Shown here: positions 47,797 to 56,802 of the stretch, piece after piece
Layout: every line of letters starts with the position of its first letter
Numbering within the stretch: the first letter of the stretch is position 1
Assembly: GCA_963666295.1 (NCBI GenBank)
Contig: OY762707.1
Location: forward strand, 744,001-808,000
DNA from: QZKY01 sp963666295
GTDB lineage: Bacteria; Pseudomonadota; Gammaproteobacteria; Burkholderiales; Burkholderiaceae_D
Length of the DNA: 64,000 nucleotides
Direction: 5' to 3'
The notes under the pieces: generated by a model
Seen by the model: only the letters and a program-made list of their open reading frames with translations
The model's database searches: none
What the model was told of the DNA's origin: nothing
Made by a program: the position numbers and the translations under genes

Positions 47797-48591
47797 TTAG
47801 CATTGGGTTTCGGCGTTTTTATTCTTTCTGGCCTGCTCTCTTGATCTGATGCGTGATTTTGCTTCCAGACTGCTGTGCTGAAAGCGATACGACTCGTTGC
47901 CGGTTTCAACGATATGGCAATGATGAGTCAGGCGATCAAGAAGCGCCGTTGTCATTTTGCTGTCGCCAAATACGCTGGACCACTCCGAGAAACTCAGATT
48001 CGTGGTGATGGCCACACTGGTGTGTTCGTAAAGTTTAGAGAGCAAATGAAACAGCAAGGCACCGCCGACCTGACTGAACGGCAGGTATCCCAACTCATCG
48101 AGTATGACGAGATCCACACGCATCAGGGAGCGTGCAATCCGACCGGCATTACCATCGCGCTTTTCCTTTTCCAGCATGTTGGCCAGATCGACTGTGGAAT
48201 GAAACCGCACACGCTTGCTGTGCTGGGTTATTCCGCTTATCGCAATGGCTGTAGCAAGGTGCGTCTTGCCGGTGCCGGGTCCGCCAATGAACACGACGTT
48301 TTGTGCATGGTCTGCAAACTCCATCGTTGCCAGTTGCCTGATCAGTGGTTGGTCAACTTTGCTAAGCGCAAAATCAAAGCCCGCTAGGTCGCGATGCACT
48401 GGAAACCGTGCTGCTCGCATCTGGTTGGTGATTGAGCGCATGTGGCGGTCTGTATTCTCGGCTTGAAGCAGGTGTTCAATCAGCCATTTCGATGTTTGAG
48501 TGGAAGATGGTTCATTCACCGTCAAATCCGCCCACGCACTGACCATGCCGTGCAGGCGCAATGCCTTGAGTTCTGTTGCAACATCACGCAT
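47797..48591 (-). CDS. istB: IstB-like helper ATPase of IS21 family
   Basis: A 264-residue AAA+ ATPase that assists the IstA transposase in target choice and strand transfer. Walker A GGPGTGKTHLATAIAI lies near residue 105 and Walker B LVILDELGYLPFSQ near 165, with the family's TTNLSFSEWSSVFGD and LLDRLTHHCHIVE after. The N-terminal helical region (LKALRLHGMVSAWADL) is typical. The start overlaps the istA stop by 8 bp, which implies coupled translation. Intact, but its partner istA is interrupted, so it is likely non-functional on its own. Confidence 0.93.
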   Translation of the reverse strand: MRDVATELKALRLHGMVSAWADLTVNEPSSTQTSKWLIEHLLQAENTDRHMRSITNQMRAARFPVHRDLAGFDFALSKVDQPLIRQLATMEFADHAQNVVFIGGPGTGKTHLATAIAISGITQHSKRVRFHSTVDLANMLEKEKRDGNAGRIARSLMRVDLVILDELGYLPFSQVGGALLFHLLSKLYEHTSVAITTNLSFSEWSSVFGDSKMTTALLDRLTHHCHIVETGNESYRFQHSSLEAKSRIRSREQARKNKNAETQC

Positions 48592-49516
48592 GGTTATCCT
48601 CCGTCATGTCTGCAACTTCATGCCTGAGCTGGTCGTAACGGTCAGTATTAGCAAGCGGTGCTTCCTTGAGCTTCAAGGTCGTTTCCACGCAAGGCGGCAT
48701 TGGTGCAGCGTTAAGTCTGGCCAGCACATTGAGAACATGCTCTGCGCTGAGCACGCCGGATTCAAGCACGAGTTCTACTGCCACCAATACTGAATCCAGA
48801 CCTGCTGTTGGCACTGCCGAAAGTACTTGCGCCATAAGCCGATCACCGCCTTCACGGCGCATCAAGCCAAACTTGAGTTGCTTGAGTGACGCAGGCATGT
48901 CTGCAAAGGGTGCGCCATTCCTCAGTGCGCCGGGCTTGCGCTCAAGGAGCGGGATGTAGTGCTGCCAGTCGTAACAAACCTGCCCACGCTCAAACAGCCG
49001 CTCATGGCTGGCAACGACAGCATCGTGCGCCACCACATTGATTCGATCAGGATAAATGCGCACACTGACCATCTGGCCGGACAACTCGCATGGCACGGAG
49101 TAGCGGTTGCGTAGTACGGATACCAAGCAGGTGCTTGATACTCGGGCCGGCTTTTCTACATAACCGTCAAAAGCGGTCGGCATCGGCATCATGTCGCTGC
49201 GCTCTTGTTCCAGTATTTCGGCAATGGAGAATGTCTTATGCTCTGGATGGCGCAGTTCACCCCATAATGCCTTGCACTTGTCTGCCAGCCAGACGTTGAG
49301 TTCTGCAAAGGAGCCAAACTTCCGATCCCGCGCTTCTAGCCAGATTCGCCTGCGGCTGTCCTGGACATTCTTCTCGACAACGCCTTTCTCCCAACCTGAA
49401 GCCACATTGCAAAAGTCAGGATCGAACAGGTAGTGGCCGCACATGACGGCAAAGCGTGCGTTAACCACGCGCCCCTTGCCTTTGTTGACCTTGTCGACCG
49501 CTGTCTTCATGTTGTC
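48584..49516 (-). pseudogene. istA: IstA transposase, C-terminal fragment
   Basis: About 310 codons of the IS21 transposase after the IS3 insertion. It begins DNMKTAVDKV, so the second catalytic Asp of the DDE core is the first residue after the break. The catalytic Glu region is ASGWEKGVVEKNVQDSRRR. A short foreign N-terminal extension from the IS3 end is read before it but is not part of the gene. Joined to 51959-52537 it rebuilds a full 503-residue IstA in frame. Confidence 0.9.
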
Positions 49517-49560
49517 GTATTGACCTGCTCCCCGCTTTCTAATCCAGACTGATCCTAGTA

Positions 49561-50782
49561 ATGGCGAATTCAACCGGTCATTGCAACACCTATAGATGGA
49601 TTGATTAAGATCTGGAGGTGTGATGGTTAGTATTTATGGAGCAATGACCAATGAGCGCAAAGCGAGCATCTGGCAACTATGGCAGCAGGGGTGGCCCATG
49701 AGTCATATTTCTCGAGAGATAGGAAAGCCGCCAGCGACTGTTTATTCCTATCTGCTTTACCATGGTGGCATAAAGCCGAGACAACGGATCCGGAGATCGA
49801 ACTGTTTGTCTTTGGATGAGCGAGAGTCGATATCACGTGGTTTAGCTAGTGGATGCAGTATTCGCAGCATTGCCAGGGATCTTGATCGCTCACCTTCGAC
49901 GATTTCTCGGGAGGTATCACGTAACGGCGGTACTACTCGATATCGTGCCTCCCTTGCGGAGAAGGCTTTTATCAAGCGTAGCAAGCGACCGAAACCGTAT
50001 TTGCTTGCTGAAAATGCTGCGTTGAGAGCAATAGTAACGAATCTGTTAGAGGCAGATTGGTCGCCAGAGCAAATATCTGGCTGGCTGAAAAGGTCCTCTT
50101 GTGATGGGAAGCAGATGCACGTGTCACATGAAACGATATACAAATCACTGTTTATACAGACACGAGGGCTGTTTCGAAAGGAGCTCAAAAAGCACCTTCG
50201 AACCAAGAGGATGCTCCGTCATGCCAAATCGCATAAAGTTGCAAGCCGAGGGCAAATCCTTGATGCAATTTCGATTCGAGAACGCCCAGCAGAGATAGAA
50301 GACCGAGCCATACCAGGACACTGGGAAGGTGATCTGCTTGTTGGCACCAATAGCTGTGCCATCGCAACAGTAGTGGAGCGCCACTCCCGATTTACAGTGC
50401 TGTGCAAGTTGCCAAACAAACGTGCTGCCTCTGTTGTGGAATCCTTAAGTACGCAAATGAAGAAGTTACCCCAACAGGTTTTAAGAAGCCTGACATGGGA
50501 TCGGGGCCAAGAGATGTCAGCACACAAGACATTTACGATGGAAACGGATATGGCTGTTTATTTTTGTGATCCAAGCAGCCCATGGCAACGAGGGTCAAAC
50601 GAGAATACGAACAGACTTCTTCGGCAGTATTTCCCCAAAGGCTCTGGCCTATCGAAGTATACTCAGAGCCAGCTAGACGATATTGCAAATAAATTGAATA
50701 CAAGGCCTAGAAAAACGCTGGGATTCAAAACACCGGCACAAGTATTTAATGAAGCGTTGCAATGACCGGTTGAATTCGCCAT
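49561..50782 (+). mobile_element. IS30-family element inserted in the IS3 leader
   Basis: Perfect 27-bp terminal inverted repeats: 49561-49587 begins ATGGCGAATTCAACCGGTCA and 50756-50782 is its reverse complement. About 1.22 kb with one transposase gene filling it. A possible 2-bp GT duplication flanks it if one A at 49560 belongs to the IS. It splits the IS3 end from IS3 orfA without damaging that frame. Confidence 0.92.
49623..50765 (+). CDS. IS30-family transposase
   Basis: A 380-residue DDE transposase. ATG 49623 follows GGAGG by four bases; a GTG just before it is too close to that site. N-terminal helix-turn-helix WPMSHISREIGKPPATVYSY and a second one, CSIRSIARDLDRSPSTISRE, bind the IS ends. 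Catalytic residues are Asp in IPGHWEGDLLVG, Asp in LTWDRGQEMSAHK and Glu in SSPWQRGSNENTNRLLRQY. The frame is intact and the inverted repeats are perfect, so the element may still be mobile. Its last codons run into the right inverted repeat. Confidence 0.95.
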   Translation: MVSIYGAMTNERKASIWQLWQQGWPMSHISREIGKPPATVYSYLLYHGGIKPRQRIRRSNCLSLDERESISRGLASGCSIRSIARDLDRSPSTISREVSRNGGTTRYRASLAEKAFIKRSKRPKPYLLAENAALRAIVTNLLEADWSPEQISGWLKRSSCDGKQMHVSHETIYKSLFIQTRGLFRKELKKHLRTKRMLRHAKSHKVASRGQILDAISIRERPAEIEDRAIPGHWEGDLLVGTNSCAIATVVERHSRFTVLCKLPNKRAASVVESLSTQMKKLPQQVLRSLTWDRGQEMSAHKTFTMETDMAVYFCDPSSPWQRGSNENTNRLLRQYFPKGSGLSKYTQSQLDDIANKLNTRPRKTLGFKTPAQVFNEALQ

Positions 50783-50808
50783 GTTCATTGTTAGAAAGGA
50801 CGATGAAC

Positions 50809-51072
50809 ATGAAGAAGCGATTCACAGAAGAACAAATCATTCCTATTTTGAAAGAAGCTGAAGCGGGTGTTTCGGTCAAGGAGCTATGCCGCAAATACAG
50901 CATCAGTGACGCCACGTTTTACACATGGCGCAAAAAATATGGCGGGCTTGAAGTATCCGAAGCACGCCGACTCAAAGCGCTTGAGGAAGAGAACAACCGG
51001 CTCAAGAAACTGCTGGCCGAATCCATGCTGGATAACGAAGCCCTCAAGGTAGCCCTCAACCGAAAGTACTGA
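50809..51072 (+). CDS. IS3-family OrfA
   Basis: An 87-residue helix-turn-helix protein. ATG 50809 has AAAGGA eight bases upstream. KRFTEEQIIPILKEAEAG and VKELCRKYSISDATFYTWRK are the DNA-binding helices, and the leucine-zipper tail ALEEENNRLKKLLAES follows. It ends ALNRKY just before the OrfB frame, which lies in the -1 phase, so the active transposase would be an OrfAB fusion by programmed frameshift. The upstream frame reads into the IS30 right end, so I exclude it. Confidence 0.9.
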   Translation: MKKRFTEEQIIPILKEAEAGVSVKELCRKYSISDATFYTWRKKYGGLEVSEARRLKALEEENNRLKKLLAESMLDNEALKVALNRKY

Positions 51073-51095
51073 CCGTCAGTAACAAGCGCGAGGCC

Positions 51096-51941
51096 GTGTG
51101 CACGATGCTGTCGGAGACGGCAGTATCACAGCGCAGGGCCTGCTTACTTGTCGGAATATCCCGCACAACCATGCGTTACAAGTCCCGGTATTCTCAAGGA
51201 GAACGAACGCTCAAAGAACGTATCAAGGAGATTGCCTATGAGCGCCGCCGCTTTGGCTATCGGCGTGTGCATCAGCTATTGCGCCGCGAGGGCACACAGG
51301 TCAACCACAAGAAGGTGTACAGGCTCTACCGTGAAGCAGGACTGGCTGTCCGCCAGAGAAAGCGCAAGAAAGGCATCATGGTTGAGCGCCAGTCTCTAAC
51401 GTTGCCAAACCTGCCGAACCATACGTGGTCAATGGACTTTGTCATGGACTCTCTTTGCACGGGTCGGCGAATCAAGTGCCTGACGATCGTTGATGATTTC
51501 ACCAAGGAGTGTCTGGACATTCCTGTTGCCCATGGCATTTCAGGAGAACAGGTCGTTCGAACACTTGATGGCATTGCCGCTTTTCGAGGCTACCCCAAAG
51601 CCATCAGGACAGACCAAGGACCGGAGTTCACCGGCAAGGCATTGGATCAATGGGCTTATCAGAATGGTGTTGAACTGAAACTGATTCAGCCAGGCAAGCC
51701 AATGCAAAACGGCTATATCGAGAGCTTTAACGGAAAGTTTCGTGATGAATGCCTAAATGAACATTGGTTTGAAGATCTGGCGCAAGCCCGTTTACTGATC
51801 AACCAATGGCGACTGGATTACAATGAGCAGCGGCCACATTCTTCTTTGGGCTATCAAACCCCGCTGGAGTTCGCATCAGTGTGCCGGCAAAAAAACATTA
51901 ACCCCCAAACCACGGGCATTACTAGCAAGCAGGTGGAGTAG
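51096..51941 (+). CDS. IS3-family OrfB (transposase catalytic part)
   Basis: A 281-residue integrase-type protein given from a GTG at 51096; the frame is open a little further upstream (KVLTVSNKREAV) as expected for -1 frameshifting from OrfA near 51060-51070. Catalytic residues are Asp in HTWSMDFVMDSL, Asp in AIRTDQGPEFTGKAL and Glu in NGYIESFNGKFRDEC, with the HSSLGYQTPLEF tail motif near the end. All are intact. OrfA, OrfB and both ends are preserved although IS30 separates the left end from orfA. Confidence 0.92.
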   Translation: MCTMLSETAVSQRRACLLVGISRTTMRYKSRYSQGERTLKERIKEIAYERRRFGYRRVHQLLRREGTQVNHKKVYRLYREAGLAVRQRKRKKGIMVERQSLTLPNLPNHTWSMDFVMDSLCTGRRIKCLTIVDDFTKECLDIPVAHGISGEQVVRTLDGIAAFRGYPKAIRTDQGPEFTGKALDQWAYQNGVELKLIQPGKPMQNGYIESFNGKFRDECLNEHWFEDLAQARLLINQWRLDYNEQRPHSSLGYQTPLEFASVCRQKNINPQTTGITSKQVE

Positions 51942-51958
51942 TTACTGGGGGCAGGTCA

Positions 51959-52537
51959 GTATATCCCGCGTCGCGGAATGCCGCCTAGAGCAGCGAAAGC
52001 GCGGGTATGCGCATCAAACAGCATTTCGTGCCCTTGGCTCGGATAGGCGACCAGCCAAAAGGCACGACTGGCGCAGAGCTTGAGGTGCGCAACTTGTATC
52101 CGGCGATATATCCCGCCAATCACCAGTCCTTCTTCGCTCCAGTCGAATTGAAATGCTTCGCCGAATCCGAACGTGAGCGGCACGAACGCCGTGTGCGCCT
52201 TGCCTTCGATTTCTTTCCAATCGCGTATAAAGGCAGTGAGCTGGCTATATCCGCCTTCATAGCCTTCAGCCCTGATTTGTGCAAACAGCGCTTTGGCGGT
52301 GCGTCGGTTTTGTTTGGAACGGTGAAGATCGGCTTGAAGTGCCTGCCTGATCGTGGCGTGATACGGGGAAAGCTTGCTGACTTTCTTGTCCCTGACGTAC
52401 TTCGGTTGTTTAACAACTTCAGGCTTCCTGAGCCACTTGCGTACCGTGTTACGCGACAGCCCAGTGCGCTTGGCAATGGCGTGCAGCGACATCTCGTCGC
52501 GAAAATACATCCTTCTTATCTTGCTCAAAATTTCCAT
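51959..52537 (-). pseudogene. istA: IstA transposase, N-terminal fragment
   Basis: About 193 codons of IstA. ATG 52537 has AAGG seven bases upstream; a GTG three codons before is also in frame. Helix-turn-helix MSLHAIAKRTGLSRNTVRKW lies near residue 20, and the first catalytic Asp is in AFQFDWSEE. The frame ends at GGIPRRGIY and then meets a stop inside the IS3 end. It matches up in frame with 48584-49516. Confidence 0.9.
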
Positions 52538-52652
52538 GGTGATCACCTTTTATCTCCCGCCTAATAATTAAGCAGGACTAGTAAAACACCTGGGTCAATT
52601 TTGAATCAGCACAACACCCTTAAATGGGTCAATTTTCGGTCAGCGGCAACAG

Positions 52653-52901
52653 CTATTCACAGAAGATGAATATTTCCGCCGTCGTGATTCCGACTTCAAT
52701 ATGATCTTTAAGAACCATGAGCATGTAAAAGCCAGCTCATTTAAAGTCTTCAAACTAAACGGCACATTGCCTATAGATTCATGGGTGGAATTTTGCTGTC
52801 ATTTTTTTGCAGCTAACCCTCTTACTTTTGAATACTTTACTGGCGCATATCCTGAGCACATCACTAAAGCCGTTGCAAATGTGCGTGCGCGTTCACAATG
52901 A
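52653..52901 (+). pseudogene. C-terminal fragment of an unidentified gene beside the IS21 right end
   Basis: An 82-codon open stretch that enters from the IS end with no start. It reads LFTEDEYFRRRDSDFNMIF, continues KVFKLNGTLPIDSWVEFCC and ends AVANVRARSQ before a TGA. It is not the missing part of rsgA. I do not recognise it. An internal ATG at 52701 has no good ribosome site, so I treat it as a truncated gene. Confidence 0.45.
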
Positions 52902-52986
52902 GCGCGAAGGTTTTTAACCATCATCTATAGATATGCGCGCAAAACTGTACACACATGCCTGAGAATCAAAGATTAGACCTCAACTT

Positions 52987-53795
52987 ATGTCGCAAGAAAA
53001 AACAACCATTCGCCTCGACTTTAACAACTCACTAGGCCATTTCATGCGTGCTATTCAGTACCAACTGGATATAGCCACTTTACTCTTGGCTGGCTCAGAA
53101 AATGTGACCGAAGACGAATGCTATCCCAAAGGATTTCATAATTTCATCCCGGCGCACGGCTCACAGCTTTCCTTTCAAGACGCTCGCAACGAGGCAGTTA
53201 GTTGGCTAAATACCTCCTTTCTGAGAGATACCATCGAAGCAACAGACCAGTTTTTGGGGCGGTGCCTATCTTTTTTTTTGCCATTCAAAGAGCAGGCAAA
53301 GGTAGCACAACCGCAGAAGACCTAGACGCAATAATGCATGTGGCACCTAAAAAACATCATAGACTTCACTTCCCAGCCAAGCTCATACAGCTAGATGATA
53401 GGTACGGCGTCAAGCCCGCTTTTTCAGAGCACGTTCTTTCGCTCAACAAACTTCGAACATGCTTGGTTCATCGTGCAGGCAAAGTGACTGAACTAGACAT
53501 AAATTCGGAAAACGGTTTGTTGGCAGAATGGGTTTCAAGCAAGATGATACTGCGAGGGTTAGAGACAGGGGTGGAATTAGTGTTAACTGAGCCGTACCAA
53601 GGACTCAACGAACCCTCCACTTTCCAGATGCATATCGTTGAGCATCAAAAGATTTTTCCACTCGGCTCTGAAATCCAGTTAGATTCGTACGATATCTATA
53701 GCACAATTTTTACGTTGTGGCGTTTTGGACTGGCTTGCGGTGAGGCGCTGAATCAGTTTGCATTCGAATCAGGCATTCAAATAGGTAAAGTATGA
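52987..53795 (+). pseudogene. Hypothetical gene split by a frameshift at nine T, HEPN-like motif
   Basis: Two overlapping frames form one protein of about 270 residues. The first starts MSQEKTTIRLDFNNSLGHFM and ends 16 codons past a run of nine T (53271-53279). The second, in the -1 phase, carries on from the same T run (FFFAIQRAGKGSTTAEDLDA) to 53795. A -1 slip, or 10 T or 7 T in the DNA, would join them. The second part contains LNKLRTCLVHRAG, an R-x4-H pattern like that of HEPN RNase domains. No further homology is recognised. It could be a plain pseudogene, a slippage-expressed gene or a sequencing error. Confidence 0.5.
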
Positions 53796-53963
53796 TGCTT
53801 TCTCTTAGAAGAAGCAGCCTCTTTTATTTAAGCCGATACAAGACCGCTTCCGCGGAAGCCGTCATCAGCAGCAACAATTTGCAACGACCGCACTGACAGA
53901 TTGCTAACGTTAGTCGTGCAGCAGCTCTCCGGTTTCTGACTATTACCGCTCAAACTACGCATT

Positions 53964-53993
53964 AAAAAAGCGACACAAACGTGTCGCTTTTTT
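53964..53993. terminator. Bidirectional rho-independent terminator
   Basis: AAAAAAGCGACAC (53964-53976), a 4-nt loop and GTGTCGCTTTTTT (53981-53993): a near-perfect hairpin with T runs on both strands. It ends sodB transcripts from the right and accessory-region transcripts from the left. Confidence 0.88.
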
Positions 53994-54068
53994 GGTGGGC
54001 CAACGCCTACTTGCAACGGATTTTATTGTCCATCAACAGACTTTAATGTAAATCTTCACAGAGGTTCC

Positions 54069-54647
54069 TTAAGCAAAATTCCCGGCAACAAAATCCCAAT
54101 TTACCAGTTGCCAGAATGTTTCGACATATTTCGGCCGCGCATTGCGATAATCAATGTAATACGCGTGCTCCCAGACGTCGCAAGTGAGCAACGGAATATC
54201 ATCACCAGTCAGCGGCGTCGCCGCATTGGATGTATTCACGATATCGACCGAGCCGTCCGGCTTTTTCACCAGCCACGTCCAGCCGGAGCCGAAATTGCCT
54301 GCAGCGGACTTGCCGAATGCTTCCTTGAATGCATCGAATGAACCCCACTTGGCGTTAATGGCCTCTGCCAGCACACCGACTGGGCTACCGCCGCCATTGG
54401 GAGACAGTCCGTTCCAGTAAAAGGTGTGATTCCACACCTGTGCGGCATTATTGAATATCCCCGCTGAAGACTGCTTGACGATATCTTCGAGCGACGCGTT
54501 TTCGAATTCGGTTCCCTTAATCAGATTGTTCAGGTTGGTGACATAGGCCTGATGATGCTTGCCGTAGTGAAACTCCAGCGTTTCTTTGGAAATGTGCGGC
54601 TCAAGTGCGTCCATGGCGTAAGGCAATGCAGGAAGGGTGTGCTCCAT
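54069..54647 (-). CDS. sodB: Superoxide dismutase, iron type
   Basis: A 192-residue enzyme that converts superoxide to peroxide and oxygen. The start MEHTLPALPYAMDALEPHIS and the metal ligands are all present: His in LEFHYGKHHQAYV (near 27), His in AQVWNHTFYWNGLSP (near 74), and Asp/His in TCDVWEHAYYIDYRN (near 157/161). The AAQVWNHTFYW and GSGWTWL segments are typical of FeSOD. AAGGAAAC precedes the ATG. It marks the right border of the accessory region. Confidence 0.97.
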   Translation of the reverse strand: MEHTLPALPYAMDALEPHISKETLEFHYGKHHQAYVTNLNNLIKGTEFENASLEDIVKQSSAGIFNNAAQVWNHTFYWNGLSPNGGGSPVGVLAEAINAKWGSFDAFKEAFGKSAAGNFGSGWTWLVKKPDGSVDIVNTSNAATPLTGDDIPLLTCDVWEHAYYIDYRNARPKYVETFWQLVNWDFVAGNFA

Positions 54648-54811
54648 GATGTTTCCTTTCTTATCGGATTATTGGAAGGTGCTTTCATTGTAAGACCGTT
54701 CTGAAAATCCTGCACACCCCGGATTCACTGCAAATCATGACATTACGCAAAGCCGCCGCGCGTATGACGGTGCTATGGTTTTTTTATCAATCAGAATTCC
54801 GTTTTAAAACC

Positions 54812-55786
54812 ATGAGCCCAGACAAGATAGCGATATTCGCACTGAACGCCAGCCGCAATTTTGGAAAGCAAGTTTGCGCATCAATGGGCTGCGCATTGAG
54901 CGATCACGAAGAACGTGAGTTCGAGGACAGGGAACACAAGGCACGTCCGATCGCCGAAGTGCACGGCAAAGATGTTTTCGTGATCCAGTCGCTCTATGCC
55001 GATCTTGAGCAAAGCGCCAATGACAAATTGGTTCGCCTACTGTTTTTCATCGGCGCGTTAAAAGATGCTGGCGCGGCACGCGTGACAGCCGTTACACCTT
55101 ACCTGTGTTACGCAAGAAAAGATCGTCGCACCCAAGCTAACGACCCCATTACGACGCAATACGTCGCACGACTGCTAGAGGCCGTTGGCACCGATCAGGT
55201 CATCACGCTGGATGTCCATAACCTGGCCGCTTTTGAAAATGCTTTCCGTAACAACAAACTTCATCTGGAAGCGAACATGCTCTTCATACGTCATCTCGTG
55301 CCGCATCTGTCTGACAAGGAAGTTTCTGTCGTTTCACCCGACGCAGGCGGTCTGAAACGCGCCGAACGGTTCCGCCAACGACTCAGTACAGAATTGCAAC
55401 GTCCGGTTGGAGCGGGTTTTGCAGAAAAGTACCGGGAAAAAGGCGTAGTTAGCGGTCACATGGTCGTCGGCGAAATTGAAAACAAAGCGGTACTGATCGT
55501 TGACGATCTGATCAGCACTGGCGGCACGATTGCCCGTGTGGCAGACGTATGCCGTGCGCGCGGTGCCGCGAGCGTGACTGCTATCGCAACGCATGGCCTG
55601 TTTGTTGACCCAGCAAGTACGATAATGGCGAGCAAGGCACTGGATAAAACCATGGTCACGAGTTCCGTACCACCATTCCGGGTTCAGAACGCGCTAGCGC
55701 TTTCAAAGCTCGAGGTACTGGATTGTGCGCCACTGTTTTCGAAAGCGATTCTGCAACTGCACACCCGTGCTTTCTCAGCATTTTAA
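54812..55786 (+). CDS. Ribose-phosphate pyrophosphokinase-like protein
   Basis: A 324-residue PRPP-synthetase homologue. I use ATG 54812 (MSPDKIAIFALNASRNFGKQ); the frame is open further upstream but without family sequence. Two phosphoribosyltransferase-fold halves are seen: DVFVIQSLYADLEQSANDK, then YLCYARKDRRTQANDPITT, TLDVHNLAAFENAF and the PRPP loop LIVDDLISTGGTIARVAD near residue 230. The motif order fits Prs, but several differ from the housekeeping enzyme, suggesting a paralogue. Its stop overlaps the stop of the opposite-strand gene: TTAA serves both. A phosphoribosyltransferase gene lies 1.2 kb downstream. Confidence 0.85.
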   Translation: MSPDKIAIFALNASRNFGKQVCASMGCALSDHEEREFEDREHKARPIAEVHGKDVFVIQSLYADLEQSANDKLVRLLFFIGALKDAGAARVTAVTPYLCYARKDRRTQANDPITTQYVARLLEAVGTDQVITLDVHNLAAFENAFRNNKLHLEANMLFIRHLVPHLSDKEVSVVSPDAGGLKRAERFRQRLSTELQRPVGAGFAEKYREKGVVSGHMVVGEIENKAVLIVDDLISTGGTIARVADVCRARGAASVTAIATHGLFVDPASTIMASKALDKTMVTSSVPPFRVQNALALSKLEVLDCAPLFSKAILQLHTRAFSAF

Positions 55787-56802
55787 GAATTCACCTCCAT
55801 CAATTTTGCATGGCGCATGGCAAACAGCAACCACTCTCTTGCCTGCATCACCCACTTCGGAGACTGGCGATATTGCGGCTCTTTCAAATGCCAGAGCGCA
55901 ATCCGCGCACGTGAACAAGCGTGGTAAGCCTGATAGAAGTGAAGCAACTCAGAGGGCGGATCGTCTTTCATGATCTTGCGATAGACATCGAATAATTGCT
56001 TGCCCACTTCTCTGGTACCGAGTCTTTCGCAATCCAGCGCAAGAAACGACAAATCGAAAGCGGCATCTACCGCCCTCAGCTTTTTCGAAAACTCGATGCA
56101 ATCGACAATCAAGGGCACGCTTTCCAAATAAACATGCTCGGCACGCAGGTCGCCGTGCCCCTCAACAATCCGACTATCGCGCACCCGCTGATCGAATAAA
56201 TGCGCACGCCTCAGCAAAAATGTCTTTATCAAACTGGCAATTTCGTTCAATGCATCAACAGGCAAATCGTGCGCAGGTTCCCGTAATTCAACCATAATCT
56301 CATCGATGCCATCTGAGAACCAGGCGCGATACAAGCCCAGCGGCATGTGAATCTGCTGTCCATACGCATAAAATTGTGCAAGTTTGGCGCCCAATGTTTC
56401 GATGGACTGAGCAGGAATGCTGTTGTTGCGAATGCAATATTCCAAAGAAGACGTTGCTGGCAAACGGCGCATCAAAATCAGCCAGTCCACCACCTCTCCT
56501 TCACCGGAAAATTCCAGTCGCCCATCTGCACCCTGCGTAAGGGGTACCACGCCGAAATAAACTCCCTTGGCCAACCGCTGATTCAAGCGCACTTCTTCCT
56601 GACAATAGTGACGCCGCAAATTTGTCGTACTGAAATCAAGATAATCATTGGCAACCGGCTTTTTTAGTTTGTACGCAAAACGGTCTGTCAAAAACACCCA
56701 TGACATGTGTGTTTCGATAGCCTGAACATCGACAGTCCACTCATCATAATTCGATGACGTCGATAAGAAAGTGACTTTGTCTTCCAGTGTTATTTCTGAC
56801 AT
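55783..56802 (-). CDS. Aminoglycoside-phosphotransferase-like kinase-fold protein (COG2187-like)
   Basis: A 339-residue protein. ATG 56802 has AGGAAAG upstream. The kinase-like core shows FAYKLKKPVANDYLDFST at the N-terminal lobe, EVVDWLILMRRLP, the catalytic loop IVEGHGDLRAEHVYLE near residue 205 and the metal-binding VDCIEFSKKLRAVDAAFDLS after it. The combination matches the N-terminal domain of COG2187 proteins, which often also carry a P-loop domain that is absent here. The substrate is unknown. Stops of this and the PRPP-synthetase-like gene overlap tail to tail. Confidence 0.75.
   Translation of the reverse strand: MSEITLEDKVTFLSTSSNYDEWTVDVQAIETHMSWVFLTDRFAYKLKKPVANDYLDFSTTNLRRHYCQEEVRLNQRLAKGVYFGVVPLTQGADGRLEFSGEGEVVDWLILMRRLPATSSLEYCIRNNSIPAQSIETLGAKLAQFYAYGQQIHMPLGLYRAWFSDGIDEIMVELREPAHDLPVDALNEIASLIKTFLLRRAHLFDQRVRDSRIVEGHGDLRAEHVYLESVPLIVDCIEFSKKLRAVDAAFDLSFLALDCERLGTREVGKQLFDVYRKIMKDDPPSELLHFYQAYHACSRARIALWHLKEPQYRQSPKWVMQAREWLLFAMRHAKLMEVNS

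Larger units (their letters stand above)
49521..51958 (+). mobile_element. IS3-family element inserted in istA, itself carrying IS30
   Basis: Ends TGACCTGCTCCCC (left) and, reversed, TGACCTGCCCCC (right). The four bases GTAT flank both ends (49517-49520 and 51959-51962) as the target duplication. Deleting the element and one GTAT restores the istA reading frame exactly (GIPRRGIY-DNMKTAV). Without the 1.22-kb IS30 the element is about 1.2 kb, standard for IS3. It encodes OrfA and OrfB with OrfB in the -1 frame. Confidence 0.92.
47663..52651 (-). mobile_element. IS21-like insertion sequence carrying nested IS3 and IS30 elements
   Basis: The ends are inverted repeats: left TGTTCGCGCTGATTGAAA, right (reversed) TGTTGCCGCTGACCGAAA. 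Each end also has a second internal copy of the GATTGAA..TTGACCCA box (47673-47689 and 47697-47713; 52591-52607 and 52625-52641), typical of IS21-family multiple terminal repeats. istA and istB are on the minus strand, istA stop overlapping istB start by 8 bp. Removing the nested IS and one target copy leaves about 2.55 kb, the normal family size. No flanking direct repeat is seen (CCATGG versus GCTATT), and the flanks do not join into one gene. Confidence 0.88.
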
